64,000 bases of DNA, from the NCBI GenBank assembly GCA_043228905.1, contig JBHGNT010000001.1, forward strand, positions 33,728,001-33,792,000, given 5' to 3'. Position numbers and translations under genes: made by a program. Positions 1 through 13,000 of this stretch are shown here, piece after piece (the stretch's first letter is position 1; each line of letters opens with the position of its first letter). The notes under the pieces are model-generated. The model was not told the origin of the DNA. It searched no databases and was given only the letters and a program-made list of their open reading frames with translations. This DNA is from Azolla caroliniana. Taxonomy: Eukaryota > Polypodiophyta.

Positions 1-3000
1 CCAGAAGGACAAAAACAGATTCCATTGGATGCCAATATTGGGATGAAAGCAGATGTCAGAAAGAATAGTTCAGATTTCAGCCAGAAAATGCAAAATGCAA
101 ATGGAGCTTTTCGGAATAATGCCCTTGAAGAACAAGAATCCTTATCCAAAATGGTAGTTGTATTTTGTGAACAACAACAGTTTTTTCTTCTTCTGAAGGG
201 CTTCGATGTGTTTATTCCTTCTTCTTCTTTGCTTCCATTTATTCGTTTTCTTCAGGTACAAAATCTCAACTAAAGTTTGCGTCAAACTTGTTAGTTTTGG
301 TAAACTTATAAGTGGGACTAAAAGTTACTAATCTATGAAACAGGCGTTCTCTCAAATGAGGCTCTCAGAAGCTTCCACTCACCTCGCATTGTTTTCTGCT
401 CGTGTAAAAGAAGATTACCACCAGGCTCACTATATTCCAAATAGAAGTGGCAAGACATCAACAGCAGCTTGGATAAGTGTGTCTGCAGTTACTGCAGCTG
501 ATACGATTCTAGCATCTTGTCCCTCTCCATATGAACAGCGTTGCCTTTTAGAACTTCTTTCCAGTGCAGATTTTGGAGATGGAGGTGCTGCTGCCACACG
601 TTTTCGTCGACTTTACCAAAAAATTCAGCTCGCTGAACCTGCTCTTCAAAAAGGTTTGAAGTCTATGGTGTATGGTGCCAACCTTGATGATGATGCATTG
701 TTGCTGGCATTAGAAAGTCAGGGGAAATGGGAACAAGCTCGTAGCTGGGCTCAACAGCTGGAACCTACTGGACGAAATGCTAAAGCAATGCATCATGTAA
801 CAGAAGCACAGGTTTGTGTAATGCCCTCTTTTGCTGGAGATCCATGGTTTAATGCATGAAAAGATCAGATACGTCAGGCTTCATTTTCATGCATATGCTC
901 CAATACTAATTTGAAATTTTTATTTACAATTGAAGATTTAACGTAGAATGAGTGAAATCTGAGGCCAAAACAATGTGATGTCATGACCCAATTTAGAATT
1001 GGGAATATAAGACCTATGAACTTGTGTTTTGGACGAAGTGTTATGATAATCGATGTTTGATATGCTACAGTATGAAATCCTAAGTTTGAAGAGGGAGTTT
1101 TGCATTGATACCTGCCACTTAAAGACATAGGATTGGAGGGGATATTTGTAGAGATTACATGGATCTCTATGTGTTATTAAGGACATGCATATCATAGACT
1201 CAAAAACAAATTCTTTATATGGTTTAAGAGCGTTAATAATGTTACCCTCTCAGAGGGATTCAGGGTTGATTCATACAATTTCAGGTTTCACTAGAATCCA
1301 ACCTTGTACGTGAGAACCCAACAACGTTTTGCAAAGGTCATCAACATGTGCCTAACAATGATCTTAATAGACATTGCACCGCCTACTACAAAAATAAGCT
1401 TGTACATGATAAGGATACCAGAGATGATCCTTACGTACTCATGTTATGTGCATAACCATAACTGATCATGAGATAGGTTTTCTGTAGCTTTCCCTAATCA
1501 TATGATGAGTACATGTGGGTTAATTCGGAAAGGAATGAGACTATGAATTGAATTACAATTCTACAATGTTAGATGACTATTATGTGTGTTATCACTTGAT
1601 TGCGTCACATGAAGTAGTCAAGTATGTGAACACTCTATGGGTCTAGGGTTTTTGCCTATCTAAGAAGGCCAACCACCTTCTTATCAAGGAAGATTGACCT
1701 ATGTCTAGACTATTTCAGTGTGGCTATTGCTCTTATTAGCTAAGCACAGGCACTCCTCACAGAACCCGAGGTATGACTTGCATCAACAGAATGATATGGG
1801 ACATAGAGGAGTTTTGGGTTAGTCTCATGCCATTGTTAGAGGGTGGTTGGGTTTGTCTCTTTAGTACTTCTGGATATAATGAAACATAATGATGCCATCG
1901 TGGCTTTACATTGTTACAGACTGTTAAATTCACCTGAGAAATGAGCAAAACTCATATTATTATGGGGAGCATTGATCATCCATTTTCTTGATATACAGCA
2001 TCGTGCTCTTTGCTGTATACTAGGACCACCCCTTAGCTCAAGTGGTACAGATCATAGGATTTGTTAGCTAGGGTTATTCAGCTCTTCTGTCTTGATTGCC
2101 ATGCTGAATCTTTTTGCTGGCAGCCCAGTGTGGCAGATAAATGCAAGATGGATTGGCATTTGCAGACCCCTGATATATGTCATTCCTTGCCTGGCATTTA
2201 CAAACATCATGGGTGAAATTGAAAACGTGATGTTTGTAATTCAATGTAAGTGGTAGTTTTAAAACGTGATGAAGTTTAGTATTTTTACCAATCAGCAAAT
2301 GTTTCTGTTTGTCTTAGACTGTAGTATAAGTTCAGCCTTTGCATGTCTGTTGAATTCAGAGATATTATGCTGCTTGCATTTTCCAGTTGACATTTTTTAA
2401 CCGAGTATTATGTGATGAACTGAGGTGCATATATCAGTTGGACATTAAAATTTCAATGTTTATATATTCTGCAGGCTCAAGCCATGGTGGCCGAGTGGCG
2501 GGAATATCTCTGGGATATACCTGAAGAACGAGTTGCATTATGGAAGCATTGCCATGAACTTTTTCTCAAGCATTCTCTACCATCGCTCCAGGTTCTTTAT
2601 GTGTGCTTGTATGCTTGTATAGAAATTCTTGTTGTATGAGTAGAAACGCTAAGAGGTCATATGATTGTGCACAATAGCAAAAAACCATGATTTTATGTAC
2701 TGTCTTTGTCTCATGATTATTTAAAAATTCTAGGTAAATAAAGCCTTCAAAATACAACATATTGGAATTATAAGTTCTCCAGTCTGGCCTGTGATACTTT
2801 ACACTGTGGTTTAATCCTGCTATAGAAACTTGTTGCATTTAAAACAATGTGTGCAGAATCGATGCCTCTTTCAAATTTTTTAATCAGGTAGTGTTTTTGT
2901 ATTATCAGGGTGGATTATTCTTCTTGAAACATGCAGATGAAGTTGAACGAGAAGTATCCCCATTAGAACTTCATGGAATTCTTTTGTTAGCTCTGCAGTG

Positions 3001-5816
3001 GCTAAGTGGCCAGATAACAAACACACCTCCGTATTATTCTTCTTTGACATATTCTTGTGTTCTCATTTATCTATATAGTTTTATATTCCTGTTCTCAGGC
3101 ATAAGGAAAGTAAAACTGTTTTAATAATACTAGTTTTTTATATTTATGTGATAGGAAATATCCTGTACATCGACTTTGTGAACTTGAAACAAGGATATGG
3201 CTTCTTGCTGTGGGGAAGTCAGAGGTGGAGACTCAAATCAAAAAGTCATCTTTTCCAAGTTGGATTGCAACAGGTTCCAGGCCTGAGCAGGATGATGATA
3301 GTGCAAGTGTCACCAGTCCTGAACCCATACACTATACTGCAAAGCTAGTTTCTCTCGTGGATAACCATCTGAGAAGCTCACAAGCTAGATCGAGTATCAT
3401 GCAATCAAGTACATCAACATATCATGAGCACAATTCAACTGGACTCCAAGAGCAAGAGATGGTGCCAAAGCATAAGAGAAGACCAAGGAATTATGTCCAG
3501 CATAAAAAGACACAGGTTGACAAGCCTACTAAATTGCAACTGGAACAAGAAGATATCAGTCAGGGAGGGTTAAGCCCGGTCCACTTGAGCAAAGTAAAAG
3601 GGAACTATGTACTTCAAGATGATGTAAAAGAGGACAGCATTCCAGGTGAAGAAAATACCTTTTGGGAAGAGCGTGTTGGTGAACAACAATTGGGACAGGC
3701 AGTCCTTTCCCTTTTAGAAGTAGGGCAGATGTCAGCTGCAAGACAACTTCAACAGAAGTTGGCTCCAACCAATGTGCCAATAGAATTGTTGCTTGTTGAA
3801 ACAGCTCTTGTAATTGCAGAACTGTCTACACCAACAGTTAAAGGCTGTATTACACCCACAATGATTCCTTCCCTTGTCGTTGAACATCTTCTGTCTTCAA
3901 GTTTGGTTGATGAAATTGCATCAGCTAGCCCACTAGAGGTATGTTTCCATAGTGCAAAGGCGTATGAGAACCAGGCATCTGGCATTTGTTTTTACTTGTT
4001 GCTGATTTCTGTCCTTAAGTAGGTTCTTGAGGTGATAGCAAAGGCTTGTCCCGAAGGTTGTGGTCGTGGAAGTTGTGAAAGGATTACAGCTGTTGCACGA
4101 ATTGCAGACTTCCTTGGTCTTTCGTTTGGTGATGCTTTTGAGAAGTCACCAGCACAACTTTTGCAGCTGTTGACCTTAAAAGCACAGGACTCATTTGCAG
4201 AGGCCAAGATGCTTGTTGAAACACATTCAATGCATGCTGCTAATATTGCAAGAATTCTTGCGGAGTCTTTTCTTAAGGTAGCTTTTTCTTTTTCTATCAT
4301 CTGCAATGATAAACTGTAGATAGAAGTTAAATCACCTGCTGCAAATATGATTATATGGAAATTCATGTTTTACAGGGTCTTTTAGCAGCCCATCGAGGGG
4401 GATTTATGGAGTCGGCTCCACCAGAGGAAGGGCCATCTCCTTTGCTTTGGAGGCCCTCTGATTTTCTTAAGTGGGCTGAACTGTGTAAATCTGAAGCTGA
4501 AATGGGGCATGCTCTCATGCACATCGTACTAAGTGGTCATGATGTTCCTAATATTTGTGAGGTACTTATCTTGGGTATGTAAAGCCCAAAAGGGTTCTAT
4601 TCTCCTAAATCCATTGTGATTGAAAGCACACTCTCCCTTTTCCAGGTAGAGCTACTTGTTTGTGCGTACGGATTTTACATGTCATCTTCTTGCCTTAGTG
4701 GCATAGATGTTCTATTGACATTAGCATCAACACGTGTCGAATCATATCTCTTTGAAGGGGATTTCATATCCCTTGCGCGACTAGTTACCGGCATCAATAA
4801 TTTCCAATCATTACACTTTATACTTGATATACTGGTAGAGAATGAGCAACTAGAGCTCCTGCTTCAGAAAAGAGCTGCTGTAGAAGCAGCAATGGAATCA
4901 TCAGCGTCTGTTCGTGGCTTCAGGATGGCAGTACTCTCAACTCTAAAGCATTTCAATCCTCATGATCTGGATGCTTTTGGAAAGGCTAGCCCCCAAAACT
5001 ACTAGCTTTTGAATATAAATCTTTTGAATCATATTGTCGCTGACATCCTAAGTTTACCTTATGTAGGTCTTCAAGCAGTTTGACATGAAACATGAAATGG
5101 CTGCTCTCGTAGAGTTGAGAGCTCGTGCAGGGGTGCAACAATTTGACAAAAATCGTGTATTGGAACTAAGTGACAAACTTCTAGAAATGATGCGTTATAA
5201 TGTGGAAGCTGCTGAGGTTTGGGCCAGTGTCGATGCTGGAAAGAAGGCAAGGTGGAATTGTGCTCAAGCATCATTAATCTCTCTTCAGATACGCATCCCC
5301 GAAGTGCAGTGGTTGAATCTCACTGAAACAAATGCTCGACGACTCTTTGTAGAGCAATCTCGATTTGAAGAGGCACTAGTAGTAGCAGAAGCTTATAATC
5401 TAAATCAGCCAAGTGAATGGGCACCTGTGATTTGGGATCATATGCAAAATCCAGGATGGATCGAACCATTTTTGGGTGAGTTTGTTGCTGCCTTACCTCT
5501 TCCAGCGAATATGCTCATGGAACTGGCTCGATTTTACAGAGCCGAGGTGACAGGCAGAAAACGAAATATAGACTTCTCTACATGGCTCAGTCCAGGGGGG
5601 CTGCCTCTGGAGTGGGCAAAGTACTTGGAAAAGTCTTTTAGATGCCTTCTGAAATATGTTTGTGATGTGAAATTAAGAGTTCAGCTGGCTACTCTTGCAA
5701 CTGGATTTCCAGATGTGCTCGAGATATGTATGCGAATTCTTGATAAGGTCCCTGAGACTGCGGGCCCATTGATTCTAATGAAGGCTCATGGTGGTGGCTA
5801 CCTTCCTCTCATGTAG
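1..5816 (+). CDS. SPG11: Spatacsin (SPG11) homologue, C-terminal part, 9 exons, 5' truncated
   Basis: Exons I reconstruct: 1-153, 344-811, 2475-2591, 2909-3030, 3155-3938, 4023-4277, 4376-4561, 4646-4984 and 5067-5816 (stop TAG). They join in phase to 1057 residues; the start lies outside the window. The C-terminal part, from about the exon reading AMVAEWREYLWDIPEERV to the end VPETAGPLILMKAHGGGYLP, matches the conserved Spatacsin_C region of animal and plant spatacsins. The middle (exon 5, about residues 285-400) is polar and probably disordered. Animal spatacsin works with spastizin and AP-5 in endolysosome and autophagic lysosome recycling; the plant protein is poorly studied, so its role here is inferred. 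It is a large alpha-helical protein without visible catalytic residues. The intron at 4985-5066 has a GC donor. The first exon boundary (153/344) is the least certain. Confidence 0.92.
2025..2110 (+). repeat. Possible tRNA-derived SINE fragment in the large SPG11 intron
   Basis: Within the 1.66-kb intron 812-2474, the sequence TTAGCTCAAGTGGTA near 2034 matches the RNA polymerase III A box (TRGCNNARYNGG) at 11 of 12 positions and is preceded by GGACCACCCC, as at the head of plant tRNA-derived SINEs. No good B box follows at the expected distance (GGGTTATTCAG is a poor match), so this is at most a decayed element. The rest of the intron shows nothing I recognise. Confidence 0.25.
4985..5066 (+). 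other. GC-AG intron in SPG11
   Basis: The exon upstream ends GGA AAG and is followed by GCTAGC; no GT donor occurs before the in-frame stop at 5003-5005. Joining 4984 to 5067 (after TTATGTAG) restores the conserved spatacsin sequence LDAFGKVFKQFDMKHEM in frame. The intron is 82 bp. Confidence 0.75.
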
Positions 5817-8800
5817 TTCTCTGTATAATTTCCATGTATAGATTAGTTGCGAATTGCAACCAAGGTATATGTTTATAATAAGATTTATCTACCACTAAGT
5901 AGCATATTGTATTCACTAACTACTTAGTGCTATGAAGAGAATAAAGAATAGCAGAAGTAATGGTGATCCTCCACCACTATTACTCATTACCATAATCTGG
6001 AGTACACTGAAGAAAATAGGCATTTCTAGATTTATTTTCTCTTTCCAAAAATGATCGCAGAAAAGGGGAAAAAAATATTTGCCCAACTGTTAACGATTTT
6101 GATTTGTTTGATGAATGTATTTTTATTTAATTTAGCTTACACAATGTATTCCTGCATTTGTAAGGCAGGGTTGTAACCTAGTAAAAATCTTTACTCAAAT
6201 GGATGAAATGTATCATTTATTTGGATGCTTACCTACTGTTTTGGTAATATGTATCCTTGTTGCCTACTGACTCTTGTATACAGCTGCAAAGCTAAATCTC
6301 TTTTTGTAATATAAAACCCATATTTCTACTATGGTTTTTCAATTCATTTTCAGGGACCTTAAATTTTAGTGACTTTATCATAAAATGTTGGATTGCTTCT
6401 TCAAGAATTTCAGCAAGAACTAAACATGGATTGGCATGTAACTTTGCCAATCCAATTGTCAAAGTCATAATATGAGCCAAATTGTCTTTTTGTCTTGATT
6501 TGTAGGTATTGCCATTACCATTACTTGAAGGTTCACATTTCCAAGTAAGAAAAGAGTGTATTGTGTAGATTATCACTTCCAAAACCTGCATGTACATGTT
6601 GGATCACCATTGTTGGCGTTGAAAGTTGTAGTGTTAAGATTTAGCAACATCATTCAGGGCTTGGAAAATATAAGGACAACATTAGCATTAGTGTAGGGTT
6701 TCCATTTCCAAACATAAAACATGCACAAACACCATTGTATATGGCAATGGACCCTTGAGGAGAGTAAATGCTTTTCCATCATCATATTCCTATAAATACC
6801 TAGTGCTCTTGGTGAAATACAACAAGCTTAAGAGCAAGTTAAATAATCATAGAGAGTCAAAGTAGTGGCCTTGTTGGTTGGCAACCATATAGATTAGTAG
6901 TTTTAAATTTGGAAAACTTCCAAACAGTTATGACCGTAAACCAAAGTAGAAGACAAGTAGGCCTCATAGTTATACATGCCAAGGAGAGTAGCCCAATATA
7001 TCTTAGTTGTAATTCATGGAAGTAGTGCCTAATATTATTAGAGAATAGGGAAAGTTTGTATGTATTCACGAAGCACTAACATAATGATTCCCGTATGTAG
7101 TGTACAAGTCGAAGAAGATGAATTTGCAACTAAGACAGAGAATGTGGCATGTCACATAATTAGAAAAGTGGAATATGATTAAGCACGCGTAGTTAGAACA
7201 AGTTCGAGGTATGGCCATCCTCATTATAAGAAAAGGATAATAGAGAAGGAGAGGTGAAATATTGGTGTAAGTTATGATAACTATAGGTGGTCAGCATGAA
7301 TATCGTACCTACACGAAATTCCAGTCCCCTTTATTCCACTAGAATATTGTTTTTTGCCTAGCAAATTATATTCTAAGTGGACACAAATGTTGAGGTAAAA
7401 AATTTAACGTTTAATGATCTATTTAGATTATTAGGATGACCATATATTGTATGGAGAAGATATTGTTGCTCACAATAAGCATATGGCACTGGTATCAACA
7501 TTGAATATTCAACCAAGCAGGAGGTTCCTTGGAGATGAAGGAAGTTGCTTCTATATGAGTTTGGAGAATTGATGGTTAGCTCTTTCAAAAGTTAGGTGTG
7601 TTGATCAACTTGGTTAATTTGTTGTTTTCTTAGAGTTGTTAAAAAGGCACTCACTAATCGTGAGGGCTACAATAGCATGACTTGCATACATCTTCAGGAT
7701 GGGTATCAATGGCATGGAAATGATAAGTTAATTCTACAATGTTTTTAGTGGCATGACAATTCTCACTTGCACAATTCACTTGTGAAGGGGCAAGCCATGG
7801 TTACATTATCATCTACTTTGAGGATGAGTACTACAATTTAATCGTCCTTCTTGGAAAACCAGAGTGATCTTAGTTATCATTCACATTTGGTTCGTTTTCT
7901 TATTCACTAATTAGTGGCAAGATTTCCCCATATATCGAGGTTAAGTTTTGCTTTATGCAAGAACCACATTTGTTTATAGTCGGTTGTTAGAGGTGATTGT
8001 TTTGGTTTTTCTTAGGGTCCATGTTCCATTTGTCATATAATGCCATAGGAGACAAAAGATCAATGGAGTCTTTTTATATTTCTCTAAGTCGCGTGGATTT
8101 CTAAAGAATCAAGGATAGATATAGGGGGAAGGTATGAAGAAGAAGACACTTTGGAAGGAGTTCGAGATTGGAGTGCGAAAAGAGAATGGGGTCTTTTTAA
8201 TAGTTTTTTCTAAAAGGTAATGGTCACCTCTCATATCTTCTTTAGGTTTTCCAATCTTTTAGGCTTATTATACTATAAACATTTCAAGATATTAGCCGAT
8301 GCTCATTTTTATTAGCAAGTAGAATACAATTGCATAATTTACTTGTCATTTTCATATAAATGTTATAAAGTTTAAACACAAAAGTAGAGTGCCTTGAAGT
8401 TGCCTTTGTAAGAGAATTGGTTTCCCCTTTTCCTTTGCAACCGTTTTCTTTTCTTTCATTCCATAAGTGTTGGTGGTCACTTCACACTCACACACTTAAG
8501 ATACAGAGTCCACGGTCTCATTTCTACTATATAAGGTACATTGAAAGCTCCATATGTTAGGTGATCTATAAACCATAACCCACATTATCCTCTAGAATCC
8601 TAGCCTCTAATACCAATAAAACCATCATTATCATTTACACCCTAATTTTGTATATTTGATCAACATTGAAGATTTGTAGACATTGTTGAATTTGTCCTTT
8701 ATAGCAAGGTGCTAGTGTAACCACATAGGTTGTGACAATGGAGGCTCAACATTTTCTAATGTTGTTCTAGTTAGAGATTGATAAACATAATGAGAAATTG

Positions 8801-10015
8801 ATAAAAGAGAGAACAATTACAATTTTACCCCACAAGGAACTCTCCATGCTTTTTTCATCCACTATCCCACATCATTCCTCAATCCACATGCTACCCAAAT
8901 GCAACAAGGACATCTCGGTCATAGAAACCTCATTGAGAGGGCGGTATCATAGTTTTTGTGAAATAATATCAAAGCAAGCCACACGCACCATGTTCTAGCT
9001 TTCTGAATATCAAATAGATAGACATATTTCCCCATGCCATGGCATTTCCATAGATTTCATATATGGGAGTTAATATTGACCCCTAAGCACATGCTTAGCA
9101 TACGAATATCGTGAGACTACTACCTTAGTCCTCGCATTATTTCCCCATTGATGGAATATTTTCATTCTCAGAAACAAATAGAGGAATCTTTCCCATCTCT
9201 CCCAACTAGTTGTTGTTTTGTTAACATTCCACCACTTCATGAGGAACTTGCAATGAACACTACGACACATTTGTTTTGCGTGTACATAACATATACTATG
9301 GTTCATTCAGTAATGTATTTACTAACTCAATATATTCATTATCAAACCCTTGAGCTACATTGATTTGTGCCATAGTAAGGAGTATGCTTAACTAAAAAAC
9401 ATGTAGTCATGCATGAGACAATGGCTTCCTTTGAAAGCTTCCCATTTGCATCCAAGGCTTGGCACCGTTTTGAAACTTTGCCTTTTGCAACACATCCTCG
9501 ACTATCGTGTCATACATATGTGCTCTTTTAAAGTCTATGTACAAACACGAATGTCTTACGGGATGCTTGAGCTTCATATACTCAAAACCTCCTATGCATT
9601 TAAGATCAACATGTTAAAAAGTCTTATGATCCAATTCCAAAAAGAATCCAAATGCCATAAACGAGCCGATAAGACTAAAGAGTGTGCATCGGTTTCTCAT
9701 ATGTTATCGATTCACTAACGAGACCAACTAGTCATTCCGAGGTGTTCGGGGGTGTAACCCTCACAAGGGGCCATGGAAAATGAGAGCTCCCTTGTCTTTG
9801 TAAGGTTCGCGCTCGCCCATAGAGAAGTAGGGAAGCTTGAGGCCTTGCTAAGCCCTCACAAAACAAAGAAGATAACATACATACATACATACATACATAC
9901 ATACTGATACATACATTATACATACATACACATATGATATAGATAGTACAACAAAAACCCAAGGAAGGAGCAGGTATAAGCAGAAGGAGAGATCTTCGAA
10001 GAGGGGGATTGGGTC
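5817..10015. other. Intergenic: SPG11 3' end to PPR leader
   Basis: The 3' UTR of SPG11 follows the stop; AATAAA at about 5941 is a possible poly(A) signal. Beyond it the DNA is AT-rich, with only short ORFs lacking recognisable motifs or plausible exon structure. The last 300 bases (9.72-10.0 kb) are less AT-rich and contain a CATA microsatellite; they probably include the promoter and leader of the PPR gene. Confidence 0.6.
9875..9934. repeat. (CATA)n microsatellite
   Basis: Interrupted ACAT/CATA tetranucleotide run about 80-140 bp upstream of the PPR start codon. Confidence 0.9.
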
Positions 10016-13000
10016 ATGGGGTCCTTGACATTCCCCTGTGTAGCCAGGGATCGTGGAGGGCCCTCCATGCTCGGAGAGAAACAGTGTAGTCTGTTTCTAA
10101 TGAAGGCAGTGACCACATCTCCGGCTCTCACCTTTGACATCGCCCAACTAGAAGAGAAGACGACGACGGAGCAGGGTATGAAGATGGAGAAGAGCCAAAG
10201 TGAGCTTTTCCTTGAGAAGGCATTTTCTGGAGAAGTATGGAGCAGAAGAAAGCTTGAAGAAAAGAGAGAGAAGGAATTGGATTATACGAGCTTATCTCAT
10301 CTGGGGCCAAATGTTGCTGGTGTGCAGGGTAGAAAGAAGGGTAACACTGAGCTTTTCTCACAACCGTCTCAGAATAAGGTCTTCCTTACATTAGAGGATG
10401 AGTACATGAGTATTTCCATGGACAAAAGACATGTTCTCTCACCATACCTCTTACCCAAACATAGTGATCGCTACAGTTTCACTGATGAATTGGATTCCTT
10501 TCCGACAAAGTGTGTTTGGGAATCTCAGGTCTTTATCTCTTTAGCTGGATTTTTTCTTAATCGGAGTAAAAATGTTTTTGAAACCCACCTTCATAGATAT
10601 TTTATAAAGAAACGTCATACTCACAGTTGGAAACAGTATGTAAGGTTGCAAGATCACTTAAAGTAAGATTGACATTAAACTAAGTATTAAAGAAGACTTA
10701 TACTGTATTATTGCTATTTTGTTAAGATGTTTATTGCATATGGTTCCGAAAAGAAAAAATTGTCTGTTGGTTTCTAAGAATAGGAGTTTGACTGCAGGAA
10801 TCATATTTAGGAGATCACATTGGCAACGCCCTTATTGAAGCTGATTTTCCTAATGCTCAAGCTGATACCAGGTAGAGAACATTGTTCATTTTTTTCCTTT
10901 CAAGGTTTGTTAGGCATTATCCACATCTGGAAACTTTCCTCTTTTTTATCTTTGTCTCAGTAGAGAAAGTGGTGATCATGAAGAGCAAGATATATATGAG
11001 GTCATGTATTGTCAAAAAGATGTTAATACTTTTGTCAACCTTCTTCAGAGATGTATCCAAAGGGACTTGGCAAAAGGAAAGGAACTTCAGCTTTTAATAG
11101 GGATCAATGGATTAGAGAACATTCCCTACCTTGCAGCATGTGTCATTCGCATGTTTTCTTCTTTTGATCTTCTCTCTGAAGCACAGCGAGTTTTTAAGAA
11201 GTTAAGTGAGCCAGATGTGTTCGCATGGAGTGCAATTATTGCAGCGCATGCAGGTTTGGGAGAGAATGAAGAAGCTCTTGCACTGTATTATGAAATGTGT
11301 GATTCATCTGTGGAGGCTGATGGACACGTATTTGTTGCTGCCCTTAAGGTGTGCTCGTCATTGGGGAGATTAGACGAGGGTAGGGTAATTCATTGTAGTA
11401 TCATTGAGAGTGGGCTAGAATCTGACGTATATGTGGGCAGTACAATCATCAGTATGTATTCAAATTGCAGATGTGTTTTAGATGCACTTGTGGTTTTCGA
11501 ACGACTACCTGAACGAAATATTGTGACTTGGAGTGCATTGATTAAAGGGTATTGCCAACAAAACTATGGTGAGGAGGCACTAGTAGTTTTCATGCGGATG
11601 CAAAAGGAAGGCATGGATCCAGATCGTGTAACTTATGTCACTATTTTAAAAGCTTGTACAAGTGTATCATTCGAGAAAGCAAAACAGATCCATGCAGAAA
11701 TTATTGGAAGGGGCTTTGAGTCAGATGAATGGATATGTAATGCCCTTGTTGACATGTATTCTCAGTATCATGATGCCAATGCTACAAGGATAATGTTTAA
11801 TAGGTTGCAAAAACAAGATATTGTTGCATGTAGTGCATTTGTTTCAGGATTTACACACTATAACCGTGGATGTGAAGCCATACAAGTCTATAAGGATATG
11901 CGACATGCTGGTATACAACCTGACTTAGTCATATTTGTGTGCATCTTAAAGGCATGCACTAGTACTGCAGTGTCAGATTATGGCAAGCATGTTCATGCTC
12001 ACATAATAGAGGATGGGCTTGAATCAAGGACTCCCATTGTCAGTGCACTGATTGATCTACATGCCAAATGTGGAAAGCTAGAAGATGCACTAGTGACATT
12101 TTCAAGAATGCCATCTGAGGATATTGCAGTTTGGAATGCGTTGATGACAGGGTACAGCCAACAGGGTTATGAGAAGGAAGTCTTTATTCTGTTTGATTTA
12201 TTGCAAGAAGAAGGTTTAGAACCAGATTCTATTACATTTGTGTCTGTTTTAAGAGCCTGTGATCATATGTCTTTAGAGTATGGTAGGAAAATTTATAGCT
12301 ACACAATCCAGAAAGGGCTGGAATCAGATGGTTATATCAGCAATGCTCTAGTTGACTTGTATGCTAAAGCTGGAAGCTTTGGAGAGGCACATGCCATTTT
12401 TGACCAGCATCCTAATCAGGATGTTGTAGGTTGGAGTTCCTTGATTGGGGGATATGTTCAACACAATCGCCATGAGGAGGCCCTCCATCTTTTCAAGGAA
12501 ATGCAAGAAAATGGTGTAAAGCTTGATCCAGTTGTTTTTGCGTGCATTCTCAAAGCTTGTTCGAGCATTGCTGAGCTGGATGAAGGAAGGTGTTTGCATG
12601 GAAACATTATCAATAATGGGTGGGAGAGAGATGACTTTCTTGGTAGCATACTGATTGAAATGTATTCCAAGTGTGGAAGCTTAGAGGATGCTTATACACT
12701 TTTCTATAAACTCGAAAGTTCATCCGTGGTGGCATGGAATGCAATGATTGCTGCCTATATTCAACATGATGATCCTCAAGCGGCGCTAAGGCTCTTCAAA
12801 GAAATGGAAGGAGCAAATGTTGATCGAAATCTTATAACGTTTGTTTGTTCTCTGAAGGCATGCTCCAACATAACAGCTTTAGGGAAAGGTCAACAGATTC
12901 ATCGTGATATTATTGACCGGGGTTTTGAAGTAGATGTTATTGCTGGTAGCACACTCATCAATATGTATGCTAAATGTGGGATTGTGGAGGATGCCTATCT

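Noticed and set aside
9070-9718. Overlapping ORFs of 71-101 codons on both strands
   Set aside because: No homology recognised, no conserved codon pattern and no plausible exons linking to neighbours.
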